Part shown: positions 11,182 through 21,675 of the stretch, piece after piece
How the letters are laid out: the number at the start of each line of letters is the position of its first letter
How positions within the stretch are numbered: the stretch's first letter is position 1
Assembly (NCBI RefSeq): GCF_003255815.1
Contig: NC_037670.1
Coordinates: 23,843,459-23,907,458, forward strand
Length of the DNA: 64,000 bases
DNA from: Theropithecus gelada
Lineage: Eukaryota; Chordata; Mammalia; Primates; Cercopithecidae
Direction: 5' to 3'
Translations under genes and position numbers: made by a program
Notes under the pieces: model-generated
Database searches by the model: none
The model's input: the letters and a program-made list of their open reading frames with translations, nothing else
Told to the model about the DNA's origin: nothing

Positions 11182-11410
11182 CCACCAGCAAAACAATGTG
11201 TATGTAACACAACTATAATTTATCAAAATATATATTTTTGGTTGTATGTGTAAAGAATTTCTGAAAGAACACACAAAAAAACTGCTGACGGTAGGGTGAT
11301 AGGGAAATCAGATGACAGGGAGACCTTTTTTATTGTATACCTTCTGATAGTGTTTGGAATTTTAGTTTATGATGTATGCATCTTTTTGAATTTAAAGCAA
11401 ATTATTGATT
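11182..11410 (+). mobile_element. Older L1M 3' UTR, right of nested L1MB
   Basis: Sequence with 'agggagaccttttttattgtat' and 'aattttagtttatgatgta' matches the old L1M 3' end type and resumes where the fragment at 9640-9879 stops. This suggests that the L1MB inserted into it. Confidence 0.42.
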
Positions 11411-11665
11411 ACTTTTACTTTGATGTTGATTCCTTAAATTACTCTGGGGGCAGCCAATGAGGATTGTACTGATTCCTTATGTTGGTTTCTGCTGAGATAT
11501 TTTGAGTTGTTGGATTTTAGTTTCTTTTATCAAACTCTGTTTTCCAAAGGATAATACTTAATTGTTTAAGAAGAGAACAGTGAGACAAATTAAAAATTTA
11601 GTTGGATTGCATTTGAACAACTTGAATTAATATATAAAACAGTAAAAGAGCCTTCAGCATTTCTT

Positions 11666-12283
11666 TCTTTTTTTTTTTTTTAATAGTGAAAAGATATACA
11701 TAGAATTAGCCAGCGGGACTCAGTTTAGATGATCCCAATTTTTTTGGCAACACCCAAAGCATTGTAATCAGGAGCTAGTTGAACATATGCCTTTTTCTCT
11801 CCATCAGACCGAATCAGGGTGTTGACCTTGATCACGTCAATGTCATAGAGCTTCTTCACATTCTATCAGGGTGTTGACCTTGATCACGTCAGTGTCATAG
11901 AGCTTCTTCACAGCCTATCAGGGTGTTGACCTTGATCATGTCAGTGTCATAGAGCTTCTTCACAGCCTGTTTGATCTGGGGGTTGTTGGCTTGAACATCC
12001 ACCATGAACACAAGTGTGTTGTTGTCTCCTATCTTTTTCATGGCTGACCCAGTGGTCAGTGGAAACTTGATGACAGCATAGTGGTCAAGCTTGTTTCTCC
12101 TGGGGGTGCTCTTCCAAGGACACTGCCTCCGGAGTTGCAGTGTCTTGGGCTGCCAGAAAGTGCGGGACGTGCGGATCTTTTTTTTTTGTGGCTGTGGACA
12201 ACTTTCAAACTGCCTTCTTGGCCTTTAAAGCCTTCGCTTTGGGAACTTCCTTCTTCGCTTTCAGCACCATCTTGTGAAAAGGG
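11666..12283 (-). pseudogene. RPL23AP: RPL23A processed pseudogene
   Basis: This is a retrocopy of ribosomal protein L23a (uL23, a large-subunit protein at the exit tunnel). On the minus strand the start is the ATG at 12268-12270, preceded by the short 5' leader 'cccttttcacaag'. The N-terminus reads M-V-L-K-A-K-K-E-V-P-K-A. The C-terminal coding end (Y-V-Q-L-A-P-D-Y-N-A-L-G-V-A-K-K-I-G-I-I) and stop at 11725-11727 are recognisable. There are no introns. A poly-A tail appears as poly-T at about 11669-11681. A 12-bp target duplication, 'tcagcatttctt', flanks it at 11654-11665 and 12284-12295, so it was inserted by L1 machinery. It is dead: a deletion removes the P-A-P-P-K-A-E segment near the start, a single-base loss creates an early stop, and a 52-bp segment is present three times. 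The symbol denotes the family, since I cannot give its numbered locus. Confidence 0.93.
11815..11970. repeat. 52-bp tandem triplication inside the RPL23A pseudogene
   Basis: Three copies start with 'cagggtgttgaccttgatca' at 11815-11866, 11867-11918 and 11919-11970. They differ only at a few bases: caatg/cagtg, acgtc/atgtc and the unit ends. The segment encodes the L-Y-D-I-D-V-x-K-V-N-T-L stretch once in the parent gene. Since 52 is not a multiple of three, each extra copy shifts the frame. Confidence 0.93.
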
Positions 12284-12337
12284 TCAGCATTTCTTAAACA
12301 ACAAATAGGGCAACAATCTAGAAAGCATTTGGTAAAA

Positions 12338-12340
<3 letters not shown>

Positions 12341-12379
<39 letters not shown>
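12341..12379. repeat. (AT)n microsatellite
   Basis: Uninterrupted AT dinucleotides of about 39 bases, just downstream of an A8 run. It is likely to be length-polymorphic. Confidence 0.95.
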
Positions 12380-12383
<4 letters not shown>

Positions 12384-12997
12384 CACTAATTTGTAGGGGC
12401 TGTGCTTCTGTGATGTCTAGTAGAATCTAGGCGCTATGAAGGAAATGCGCAATACGTCTATGCTGGGTAGCGAGTAGTTCCATAAACAATTTTCACAGCT
12501 AATGTCGATTATTGTAGATCATCTGGCTAGTTCATTTTGACTATGCCTTTAGTCATCAATGTAATAGTTAAAATAATTAAATTATCTGTTTAGAGACAAG
12601 GAAGGATAAACAAGACATTACCTTTAGGGAAGAAAAGAATGAGTGGAAATGTATTTTTATCCCTTTGAGTGATCCAGCATAAAAACTCTGGATTTGAGTG
12701 CACTCACAGGTCCCTGGGGGAACAGTCGTTAGGTAGTAAGTGGTGTTTGCTGGAGAACGGAACAGCTTCCCGGGCTGAGAAGAAGATGCATCTAAAGCCC
12801 GCGAAGTGCATGGTCTCACTCTTTGCCATTCGCATTAGGCAGCTTTGTTCTTTTAAAATACAAGATGAATGCATCTGCCTTAGAACAGAGTTCTCCTGTA
12901 ATAGAATTTTTAAATTCTAAATCTTTAGCTGAAATGTCCAATTATTTAAAAGTAGTAATAATTTACACCCACTGTTCCACCGTTGAGATCTTAAGGC
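12380..12997. other. Unique sequence, nothing recognised
   Basis: No repeat or gene recognised. Short frames on both strands (around 12577-12920) have no domain. Confidence 0.35.
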
Positions 12998-13215
12998 ACA
13001 GTATCTTGGCTTCATCGCTATTGCCGTTTGGAGGCGAATGCTCCTTCACTTGGGGTTGCCCTTTGCACTGTAGGATGCTGCACAGAACCCCTGGCCTCTA
13101 CCTGCCAGCTGCCAGTACATCCCCTTCCGCAGGTATGCCAAGCAAAAATGTCTCCAGATATTGCCAAATGTCCCCCACAGGGCAAAATCATCCCTGGCTG
13201 AGAACTGCTGCTTCA
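12998..13215 (-). mobile_element. MER5A (hAT-Charlie non-autonomous DNA transposon)
   Basis: The plus strand carries 'cactgtaggatgctgcacag', 'cccctggcctctacctgcca', 'aaaatgtctccagatattgcc' and 'ggctgagaactgctg'. This is the reverse complement of MER5A, whose sense strand starts 'cagtggttctcaac'. It is immobile and encodes nothing. The 173-aa plus-strand frame across it is spurious. Confidence 0.85.
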
Positions 13216-13404
13216 GAGGGTGGGGACAGAGAGAGGGCAGGGTGGAGGGGGCCATCCATACCTGCGATGCTGCTGGTCCTGGGAGCAACATGGGTTCCCA
13301 GCTTCCTCCAGCCCCTTCCCTGCAAGGGGGAATGGCCCAGCTGAGGGGCTGGGATTTTCAGGGGTGTTATTTCAATGAGCTGGGGTGGGCAGGAGTTTTA
13401 TGTG

Positions 13405-13545
13405 CACATATATGTTGGGTATAGATCAGGAGTGGGACTGCTATGCCGAGGGGCTACGTATGCTCAACTTAAATAGATGTGGCCAGATAGTTTCCAGAAG
13501 TGATTGACCAGTTTGCACTCCGAGTAGAGGAGCAAAATTGCAAAA
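13405..13545 (-). mobile_element. Degenerate L1 fragment, antisense
   Basis: 'ttgggtatagatcaggagtgggactgct' followed by 'tgaccagtttgcactccgag' resembles the antisense of the ORF2 3' region ('gggtatatacccaggagtggg'). It is short and diverged. Confidence 0.45.
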
Positions 13546-13916
13546 GGATACTGAGCACTTCAGGTCCTGGGGACCTGGCCAGCAGCTCGGACAGGCAGCC
13601 CCAATCTCTCAAGTCCTCATGAGAAATATGAGTGCCTGCCTTGGACATTGCGGGCTCATGGGACCCCCTCCTGTTTCATGAGGCCAATGGCTGGGCCTGC
13701 CTTTTCACTCAGAATTGAGAAATCATGCAACAGAGGAGCCTCTAGGTGGCAGTGAATTCTGAGGCTTAGAGGACTCGGGCTCTTCCCATCCATGCTGCAG
13801 GTTCATTGTGACTTGATGCTGGCCTGGTTGGCCAGCTGAGCCCTGCCTGCACTTGCGCTCAGAAATGGTGTGGGAGGGGTTTCAGGGGGTGGTGAAAGGC
13901 TCTTTCCTGACAAATG

Positions 13917-14036
13917 CGTGTGTGTGTGTGTGTGTGTCAGTGTGGTGTGTGTATGTGTGTGGTGTGTATGGCCTATGTGTGTGCATATATGTGTGCTGTG
14001 TGGGTGTGTGGCATGCATGTGTATGAGTACCTGTGT
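13917..14036. repeat. TG-rich microsatellite
   Basis: A (TG)10-like core at 13917-13937, then imperfect TG/GTG units to about 14036. The histidine/threonine-rich antisense frame and valine/cysteine-rich sense frame over it are artefacts. Confidence 0.9.
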
Positions 14037-14169
14037 TTTGGGGATGGGTGGGGAGGGGAGGGCATGGTGAGCTCCTGAGAAAGTTTTGGTCCCGGCTGGA
14101 GATTGGGAAGTCAAGCAGAAATTTTTTAGAAGATAACAGTTTACCTGCAGGACACATACACACAAATTA

Positions 14170-14400
14170 ATTTTTTCAAGTACAAAATTCAAAGCCACAA
14201 AAAGGTACACAGTGTAAAAGCAAGTGACCCTTCCATCGTGCCGCAGCCTCTATTTGTCCCTTTTCTGCAATGAAAATAGTGTAAGCACAGTGAAACAGAA
14301 TATATATATCATCTCTCTATGATCACGATATGAAATTAATATATACATATGAAATACAGATTATAACTATGATTAATGTATTATGTATATTATATATATA
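14170..14400 (-). mobile_element. Possible ancient L1M 3' UTR, antisense
   Basis: 'gtacaaaattcaaagccacaaaaaggtacacagtgtaaaagcaagtgacccttcc' resembles the antisense of an old L1M 3' untranslated region. AT-rich sequence follows. Low certainty. Confidence 0.3.
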
Positions 14401-14600
14401 TCATTTTATTTGGTATGTGGTGAGTGACAGAGTCTTACTTGGGCCCTCAGGAGTGACGTTTGCTACCTGGGCTCCTGTTGGTCTGCAGGCCCTTATGCTA
14501 CAGAGTAGGTAGGCAGTAGCAGCGGCAGGACAAATGGCAGGAGGGAAGTTCTGGCAGGAGAAGGTCCCTCACCCCCATACACACTTAGATGCACTGATGT

Positions 14601-14660
14601 GCATGCGTGCACACGTGCAGACACTCACACACACTCACACACATACTCTCTCTCTCTCTC
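14601..14660. repeat. (CA)n/(CT)n microsatellite
   Basis: CA-rich units ('cacacacactcacacaca') pass into a (CT)8-like run at 14646-14660. Confidence 0.85.
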
Positions 14661-15490
14661 GATCCTTTGGTGTTTATTCTATGATTGGTTATTAACAAAT
14701 TTGGGTGGATTCCTTAAAAGGAATTCCCTTGTAGACTTGGGAGTCTCTATTTAGAGCTCTGTATACACGCAGGATGTGAGTTGAACAAGCTCTCCCAGGA
14801 GCACAGATCTGGAGTGTGTGTGTTTTAAAAGCTCGGCTACTATTTTTGGGAACGATGCTGGGGAAAGCGATCTTTGCAGGGAAGGGCAAGAGAGAAACTC
14901 CTCCTCCACCCCACTCCTTTGTTGACCACAACACTGAAGTGGTGCTAGCAGCATCCCTTGTGCAGTTTTTGGAGCTGCATCACATCTTTTTGGCTGTAAC
15001 TTTAGAGGAGTCTTAGGTTTCTCCAGCATCTTCAGTTTCAGATGGGCTGACTGGAGTTCATTAAGAAATGTCCATGTGTGTTCAATTTGCTGGAAACACG
15101 TTGGTTCCATTTTCTTAAAATGGGACACGCAAGAGTGTTTGAAGATGATTCAGGTCTCTTCCCATCCGCAGTGAGACTTCCTGCTGGGGGACTGCACTCC
15201 CAGCCTTTCTCCAGCTTCTGTCACTGTCTCCAATGAGACTGATACCCCTAAGGACCTCGCAGATGTGTGACTTTCAGATGTAGTGTTGTTTGAAGAGATG
15301 TCTGGGGGTCTCAGGAACCTCTTAAACTCAGTGGTACATCAGAGCCAAAGGGGTCCTGTTTCTGGTGGGATGGTGGTTGTATTTGAGGCCTGCAGAGCTG
15401 GGAGAGGGGCTTGACTCTGAGCTCCTCCACTTAAAAGCTTGAACCTCTGGGAAACTCAGTGACCCACCTTAAGCCACTCAGTCCTCTCCC
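14661..15490. other. Unique sequence, no gene recognised
   Basis: No repeat family recognised. A 125-aa minus-strand frame (14751-15128) has no recognisable domain and no upstream promoter or splice context that I can point to. Confidence 0.35.
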
Positions 15491-15499
15491 TGACTATCA

Positions 15500-18400
15500 T
15501 TTTATTAAAGTCTGTCTCTCCCTTTAGATCTCGTAATATTTGCCTTATATATCTGGTGGTCCAGTGTTGGATGCATATATGTTTAGAATTGTTGTATCTT
15601 CTTGCTGAATTGATCCCTTTATCATTATATAATGACTTTCTTTGTCTCTTTTTACTGTTTATGACTCAAAGTCTGTTTTATCAGATGTGAGTATAACTAA
15701 TCCTGCTTGGTTTTGAGTTTCTGTTTGTGTGGGATATCTTTTTCATCACTTTACTTTCAGTCGATATGTGTCTAAATTTAGAGGTGAAATGAGTTTCATG
15801 TAAGCAGCATATAGTTGGATCATTTGAAAAATTCATTCAGTCAGTCTATATCTTTTAAGTGGAGTGGTTAATACATTTTCCTGTCATTTTATTGATTGAT
15901 ATCTGGTTGTTTGTATATCCATTGTTCCTTTTTCTCTTATTTGTGATTGTGGTTTGGTAATTTTCTATAGTAGTAACATTTGAGTCTTCGCTCTTCCTTA
16001 TTTGTATGTTTGCTTTTCCAATGGGTTTTTATATTTTTGTGTATTTTAATTATGATAGATACTGTCCTTTTGCTTCCAAATGTAGGACTGCCTTAAGCAT
16101 TTCTTGTAGGAATGGTCTAGTGGTGATGAATTCCTTCAGCTTTTGCTTGTCTGGGAAATGCGTTATTTCTCATTCATTTATAAAGAAAAACTTTACTGGG
16201 TATAGTATCGTATGCTTGGTCAGCAGTTTCCTTTTCTTTCAGCTCTGTGAATATATTATTCCATTCTCTCCTGGTCTATAAAGTTTCTGCTGAGAAATCC
16301 ACTGTTCGTCTGATGGAGGTTCCCTCATTAATGACTAGATGCTTTCCTCTTGTTTTTAGAATTCTTTTTGCCTTTGCCTTTTGACAGTTTAATTATAATG
16401 TGACATAGAGAAGAGCTTTTTGCACTGTATTTATTTGGGGGTCACTGAGAGTCGTGTATCCAGATGTGTACCTCTCTTGCTAAACTTGGGAAGTTTTTCA
16501 GCTCTTATTTTGTTAAATAAGTTTTCTATTCTTTTAGTTTTCTCTTTACCTTCTGGGACACCAAACATTAGAATATTTTGTCACTTTATAGGGTCCCATA
16601 TGTCATATAAGCTTTGTTCATTTTCTTTCTTTTTTTTTTTTTTTTTGAGATGGAGTTTTGCTCTGTCACACAGGCTGGAGTGCAGTGGCGTGATCTCAGC
16701 TCACTGCAGCCTCCACCTCCCAGGTTCAAGCAATTCTCTGTCTCAGCCTCCCAAGTAGCTGGGATTACAGGCACCTACCACCATGCCTGGCTAATTTTCT
16801 TTTGTACTTTTAGTAGAGTCAGTGTTTCACCATCTTGGCCAGGCTGATCTTGAACTCCTGACCTCATGATCCACCCACCTCAGCCTCCCAAAGTGCTGGG
16901 ATTACAGGTATGAGCCACTGCTCCTGGCCTAGCTTTGTTCATTTTTATTCTTTTTTTTCTTATTTTTATCTGACTGGTTTATTTCAAAAGGCCTCTCTTC
17001 AAGTTCTGACATCCTTTTTCTGCTTTATCTAGTTTGCTGTTGAAGCTTTCAAATGTATTTTATATTTTATTTAATGCATTCCTTGGTACTAGAATTTTTA
17101 TTTGGTCCTTTATTACGATACTCATTTCTTTGGTAATTTCTCTTTCGTATCTTGAATTTTGTTTCTGATTTCTTTGTACTATTTTTCTGTATTCTCTTGT
17201 ATCTCACTCTACTTCTTTAATATCATTATTTTGAATTTCTTTCCCTGAGATTTCGTAAGTTCTTTTTGATTTGGATCTGTTGCTGGAGAATTATTGTGTT
17301 CCTTTGGTGGTGTTATATTTCCTTGCCTTTTCATGTTTCTTTCTCTCACATTGGTATCTGCACATCTAGTGTAACAGTCTCTTCTTCCAGTTCCTTGAAT
17401 TTGCTTTCATGAGTGGGGCCTTTTTCCTGAAGATGTACCTGTAGTGTTGAGTAGGGCACTTTTGTTTTGATTGTGGGTACAGTAGCATAGTCTCTGTGTA
17501 ATTTCTTTGGCCTTAAACAATGTCAGTGGTGTTTGATTTCCTCAGCGGCTTAGGGTGTGGTTATTAGTGGAGACTGTGGTCAAGTTTCGCTGGGGGCAGA
17601 GATGCCAGATTGGCCTGTCCTCAGGTCCCAGTGGTAGCAGCAGTGTGCAAGTGTGCCTGTCCTTCAGCTTCAGGGGTGTGTACGCTGGCGCCAGTGTTAG
17701 CAGGTAAAAGAGGGCTGATTTTTGGGACTCCAGGCAGCTTACTCAGATACCAGTAGTGGTGGGCCAGGCATGTGGGCAGGTTCTTTGGCCCCTAGGCAAC
17801 AAGCATGATGTGGGTGATGGCAGTAGCAGTGGCAGGACAAATCTCTGGCTCCCAAGCAGTTTGTGCTGGTGTTGGTGGTGGCTACAACATGCTAGGTGGG
17901 CCAGTTGCCAGGCCTGCAGGTGGCATGTGCAGGTGGGTGCCCACTGTGGTGGGGATGGCAGGTTGGATGGGCCTAACTTGAAGCCCCTGGGGGGAGGGCT
18001 CAGGTGTCAGTGGTGGGGACTAGGCTAGGCAGTCCTCAGTCCTCTGGATGGCATGCTTGGACACTGGGGGTGCAGAGCCAGGCTAGGTGGACCTGTCCTT
18101 AGGCCCCCAGTGGTGCTTGCAGGTGCTGGTTGTGGTGGGCAGGGGTGGGATGATCCCCAGGCCCAAGATATGCTGCAGCCCTGCTTCTGGGGAGGGCTCA
18201 GTAGCTTTCAGTGGCAGCAGCTGTATGCAGGTGGCTGAGGAGTGCACACTTTGCTTGTGCATTGGCACCTGTGACTGCTGTGGGCAGGGGAGTTTGCTTT
18301 TAAGGTGCATGAAAATGTGTGGCAGCATCATTGCAAGGGGCAGTGGGGTCTTTGTTACTGACTCACTTCAGCCCTGGGGGCAGCTGTCAGTCGTGGTAGC

Positions 18401-18928
18401 ATCTGTGGGCAGGGGATGTCAGTGGGGCTCCAGGGATGTGGAGAGGCAGGGGCTGTTGGGTCCACTGCGGTCTGGTGAGGGCTAGGCTCCTTTTGTGTGA
18501 TACCCTGCGGTAGCTGCCTAGGGTGGAGTGAGGAGGGACCTGGCATGAGTGCCCCTCTGGAGCAAAGCCATCACATGGTCTCTAGGCAGCATCCTAGGTA
18601 AGTCTTTGGGGCTGTGAGTGTCTAGGGCTTTCCCGTGGCTAGGATGCAGGAGTCTGCAGTGGAAGTGTGGACCTCCAGGGGTCACTCGCTCCCCCTTTCC
18701 CTATGCTGGGAGCCTCTCCAGGATCCCAGCTGACCCCTGTCAAGCAGGCTGCCTTGCTTTTCACTCCTTCCTGGCTTTAGGTGTTTCTTGTCACTCTCTG
18801 TTGAATTCTAGTGTTCTCTTAGATGATCTGTTCAAAATGTGAGCATCTACTCGCTACTTTGGGTCTTCGTTGTGGAGGGGGTGAGTCACAGAAGCCTGCA
18901 GTCAGCCTTGCTGAAGCCCCGCTGAGAA
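15500..18928 (-). mobile_element. 5' half of an ancient L1 (L1M), antisense, with GC-rich 5' region
   Basis: The left part (15500-17400) is the reverse complement of the L1M ORF1-type coding region. It contains 'gatgaattccttcagctttt', 'actttactgggtatagtat', 'cattctctcctggtctataa', 'aagtttctgctgagaaatcc' and 'gttgctggagaattattg'. The right part (17530-18928) is a GC-rich stretch of imperfect 'ggtggtgggcagg'-like units, which I read as the 5' untranslated region. The element's 5' end is near 18928, so it is on the minus strand. An Alu splits it at 16625-16930. Frames are broken throughout, and the 132-aa plus-strand frame at 18087-18485 is a shadow of the GC-rich repeats. Confidence 0.72.
16625..16930 (-). 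mobile_element. Alu element (AluS-like) inserted in L1M
   Basis: Poly-T, then 'gagatggagttttgctctg' through 'gagccactgctcctggcc'. A 15-bp target duplication, 'agctttgttcatttt', is present at 16610-16624 and 16931-16945. This proves insertion into the surrounding L1. Confidence 0.95.
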
Positions 18929-19281
18929 CCTCATATTTTTGACTCCTTGCTAATTTTGACAACAAAACTTTCTTTTACTAACTTTATACTGATCCTTACT
19001 TATATCTTTTTGTTGGATTCGTTTTTTTTTTTTTTCTTCTGCCAGAGGAAACTCTGTAAGAATTTTCTCAAATAGTGCTTTGTGGAACAAGTTCTTTGAA
19101 ATCATCTATATATGAGGCTGGAGCTATTACTTTTTTTGTGTTAAATAATAATCTAACTAGATGCACTGTTCTAAGTTAAAATGCTTTTCTTTAAAATATT
19201 TAAGGTATGACTCCATAGTTTTCTGGTATCCTGTTGTTATCGAAAGGCCTGTTAAAAATCTTATTTTTGTTCTTTCGTAGG
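18929..19281 (-). mobile_element. Possible further L1-like antisense sequence
   Basis: AT-rich sequence containing 'tatgactccatagttttctggtatcc' and T-rich runs resembles antisense old LINE coding sequence. It ends where an MLT1A LTR begins, and similar material resumes after it at about 19716. Low certainty. Confidence 0.3.
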
Positions 19282-19715
19282 TGTTGTGGGCTGAACCGGG
19301 TCCTCTAAAAGGATGTTGAAATCCTAATGCCTTTGGAACTAGGGTAATTGCAGATGTAATTAGTTAAGAGATGAGGTCCTACTGGAGTAGGCTGGGTCCC
19401 TAATCCAACATATTGGTGTCCCTCTAAGAAGAGGGGAAGAGACACAGAGACACAAACACTCAGGGGGAAGGCTGCATGAGCAGGGAGGCAGCAACTGGGA
19501 GTGTTGTGTCTACAAGTTGAGGACAGTGGCAAATCCAGAAGCTACGAGGGTCATAGAATGGAATCTCTCTTAGAGCTTTCCGAGGGAGCGTGGCCCTGCC
19601 GGCATCTTGATTTTGGACTCGTAGCCTCCAGAACCATGACAGAATACATTTCTGCTATTTTAAGTCACCCATGTGTAGTGCCACACTTGGTTCTGGCAGA
19701 CCTAGGAGACGAATC
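19282..19715 (+). mobile_element. MLT1A-type MaLR LTR
   Basis: It starts 'tgttgtgggctgaaccgggtcc' and continues through 'atgttgaaatcctaatgcc', 'ttgcagatgtaattagttaag', 'gggtccctaatccaac', 'ggtgtccctctaagaagagg', 'cttgattttggactcgtagcctcc' and 'tttctgctattttaagtcacc'. This is the full order of MLT1A landmarks. It ends near 'gacctaggagacgaatcc'. No internal sequence follows, so it is a solo LTR. Confidence 0.85.
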
Positions 19716-20050
19716 CAGCAGGTCACCGACTTTTTCTCCTGGAAGATATAACATCTCATGTTTTTCTTTGCTCTTCCTTCCTGCTGCCTGGCTGGTGTGG
19801 GTTCAGCCTGTCCTGTTCAGTTCCCCATGAATCCTGTCAGTCTGAGGATTTATAAAGCATGTGACTTTTTCATTTTAGGTTTGGGAGAATTTCAGTCATT
19901 GTTTCTTGAGCGACATCTCACCTGTGCCCCTTTCCCGCTTTTCTTTCCCTTTAGGGAGCTGTTGCCGCCCCTCCTGTTCTCTACCTCACCTGACTGTTCT
20001 GCCCTTTCCACTTCTCCTCTCTTCCTGACCACGGGCCCCAGTGCACTCTT

Positions 20051-20360
20051 TTTTTTTTTTTTTCTTTTTTTTTTTTTGAGATGGAGTCTTGGTTGTCACC
20101 CAGGCTGGAGTGCAGTGGCTGCAGTGGTGCAATCTCGTCTCACTGTAACCTCCACCTCCCAGGTTCAAGTGAGTCTCCCGCCTTAGCCTTGCGAGTGGCT
20201 GGGATTATAGGCGCCACCACCATGCCCATTCTGTAGTTTTAGTAGAGATGGGGTTTCACCATGTTGACCAGGCTGGTCTCAAACTCCTGACCTCAGATGA
20301 TCCTCCCGCCTCGACCTCCCAAAGTGCTGGGATTACAGGGATGAGCCGCCACGCCCGACC
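20051..20360 (-). mobile_element. Alu element (AluS-like), minus strand
   Basis: Interrupted poly-T, 'gagatggagtcttggttgtc', then 'gggatgagccgccacgcccgacc' at the right end. The target duplication is 'ccccagtgcactctt' (20036-20050) against 'cccaagtgcactctt' (20361-20375). A local 'gcagtggctgcagtggtgc' duplication is visible near 20115. Confidence 0.94.
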
Positions 20361-20375
20361 CCCAAGTGCACTCTT

Positions 20376-21262
20376 CAGTGGGTCTGTCGTGCTTCTTAGC
20401 CCATCCCTCCTGTGCTTTATTTCATCAATTCTGTTTCATATCTAGTATCAGCAAGTGTTTCTTCGTTCTGTTCGTTGTGGCTTTGTGTTTGCAAAGTCCT
20501 CTGTTACCGCACTGGGGCTGTCACTCGTGTTCACTGTGGATTTTCGCTGCCCCTAGCTTGGTTCTGTTTCCTCAGTAAAAGGTGATTCTGTGGCTCTTTC
20601 CTCTCACTAAGGACTGTGCTCCTCGTCACCTCCCTACAGGCTTGACCATGATTCTGCTGGGATGATCGAGGGATGTAGCTGGAATTGTCTCCCTGGGTGT
20701 AGGGTAAAAGACTAGGCCTCATGTGGGGTCCCTCGGGTGAGTTTCAGGAAGACAGCAGGTTCTAGGGTGTACAGGGGGCCCACCAGCCCCTGTCCCCGAG
20801 TCCCCTTTCATTCCAGGCACTTCTCTCTGTGAGGAAGCCACCGTCCACCCATTTCCCTGGGTAGGGCCAGGGAGGGCAGCCTCTGCTCAGGGTCTACCAG
20901 GGCCTGGCTCCAGAGCTGCTGGGAGTCACCCTGGCCGGCACGGAAGCCCCTCCCCGTGGTGGGGCTGGTCCGGATGCTGGCCGAGGCCCCATCTGTGGGT
21001 GTGTGCAGAGGCTGTTTCCTCCTCCGCCCCCTCTTTTATGGGGTCCTGAGGACCCTGGGGTCCCTGCCCAGCCTGTGGTCTTTGACTGAGCAATGCGAGT
21101 GTAATGGGAACCAGGAGGTGGCTTCCAGGTCCCATCCAGGCCTGGTCTGTCCTGGCTACTCCTGGGGGAGAGAACGGGCCTTCCCAACCCCATCTGAGAG
21201 TCTGCTGGGGCCTCTGCATCCACACTGCCTTCCCTCCCTGCTATGCACACCACCGCCAGCAG
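20376..21262. other. Unique GC-rich sequence, no gene recognised
   Basis: About 890 bases, GC-richer toward 20900-21240. Long overlapping frames on both strands (for example 139 aa minus at 20894-21313) reflect GC content and lack a recognisable domain. Confidence 0.35.
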
Positions 21263-21675
21263 TGTGGTTTGGATGTCATCTCCTGTAAATCTCGTATCGA
21301 ACCGTAATCCCACTGCTGGAGGTGGGGCCTGGTGGGAGGTGGCTGGATCATGTGGGCGGATTTCTCATGAGTGGTTTAGCGCCATCCGCTTGGCCCTGTC
21401 CTCATGACAGTGAGTGCTTGGGAGATCTGGTTGTTTATGTGGCACCTCCCCTCCGTTCTCTGTCTCGCTCCTGTTCTGGCCATGTGACGTGCCTGCTCTC
21501 GCTTCGCCTTCTGCCCTGAGTGAAAGCACCCTGAGGCTTCCCAGAAGCTGAGCAGATGCCGGCGCCGTGCTTGTACAGCCCGCAGAACCCGGAACCAGTT
21601 AAACCTCTTTTCTTTGTAAATTACACAGCCTTAGGTATTTCTTTACAGCAATGCAAGAATGGCCCAATACACCTA
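21263..21675 (+). mobile_element. MSTB-type MaLR LTR
   Basis: It runs from 'tgtggtttggatgtcatctcc' through 'ctggaggtggggcctggtggg', 'ggatcatgtgggcggatttc', 'gagatctggttgttta', 'cagatgccggcgccgtgc' and 'ttaaacctcttttctttgtaaattac' to 'gaatggcccaatacac'. These are complete MST-family landmarks. It is a solo LTR. Confidence 0.9.

Noticed and set aside
11725..12270. Functional ribosomal protein gene
   Set aside because: It is intronless, flanked by a target duplication and poly-A, and broken by a deletion, frameshift, early stop and a triplicated segment.
12823..13344. 173-aa plus-strand frame
   Set aside because: A large part is antisense MER5A transposon sequence, so it is not a conserved coding exon.
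13803..14210. His/Thr-rich 135-aa minus frame
   Set aside because: It is carried by the CA strand of a TG microsatellite.
17756..18485. GC-rich frames as a CpG-island gene
   Set aside because: The repeats are TGG/GGC-type with few CpGs and lie in the 5' region of an antisense L1.
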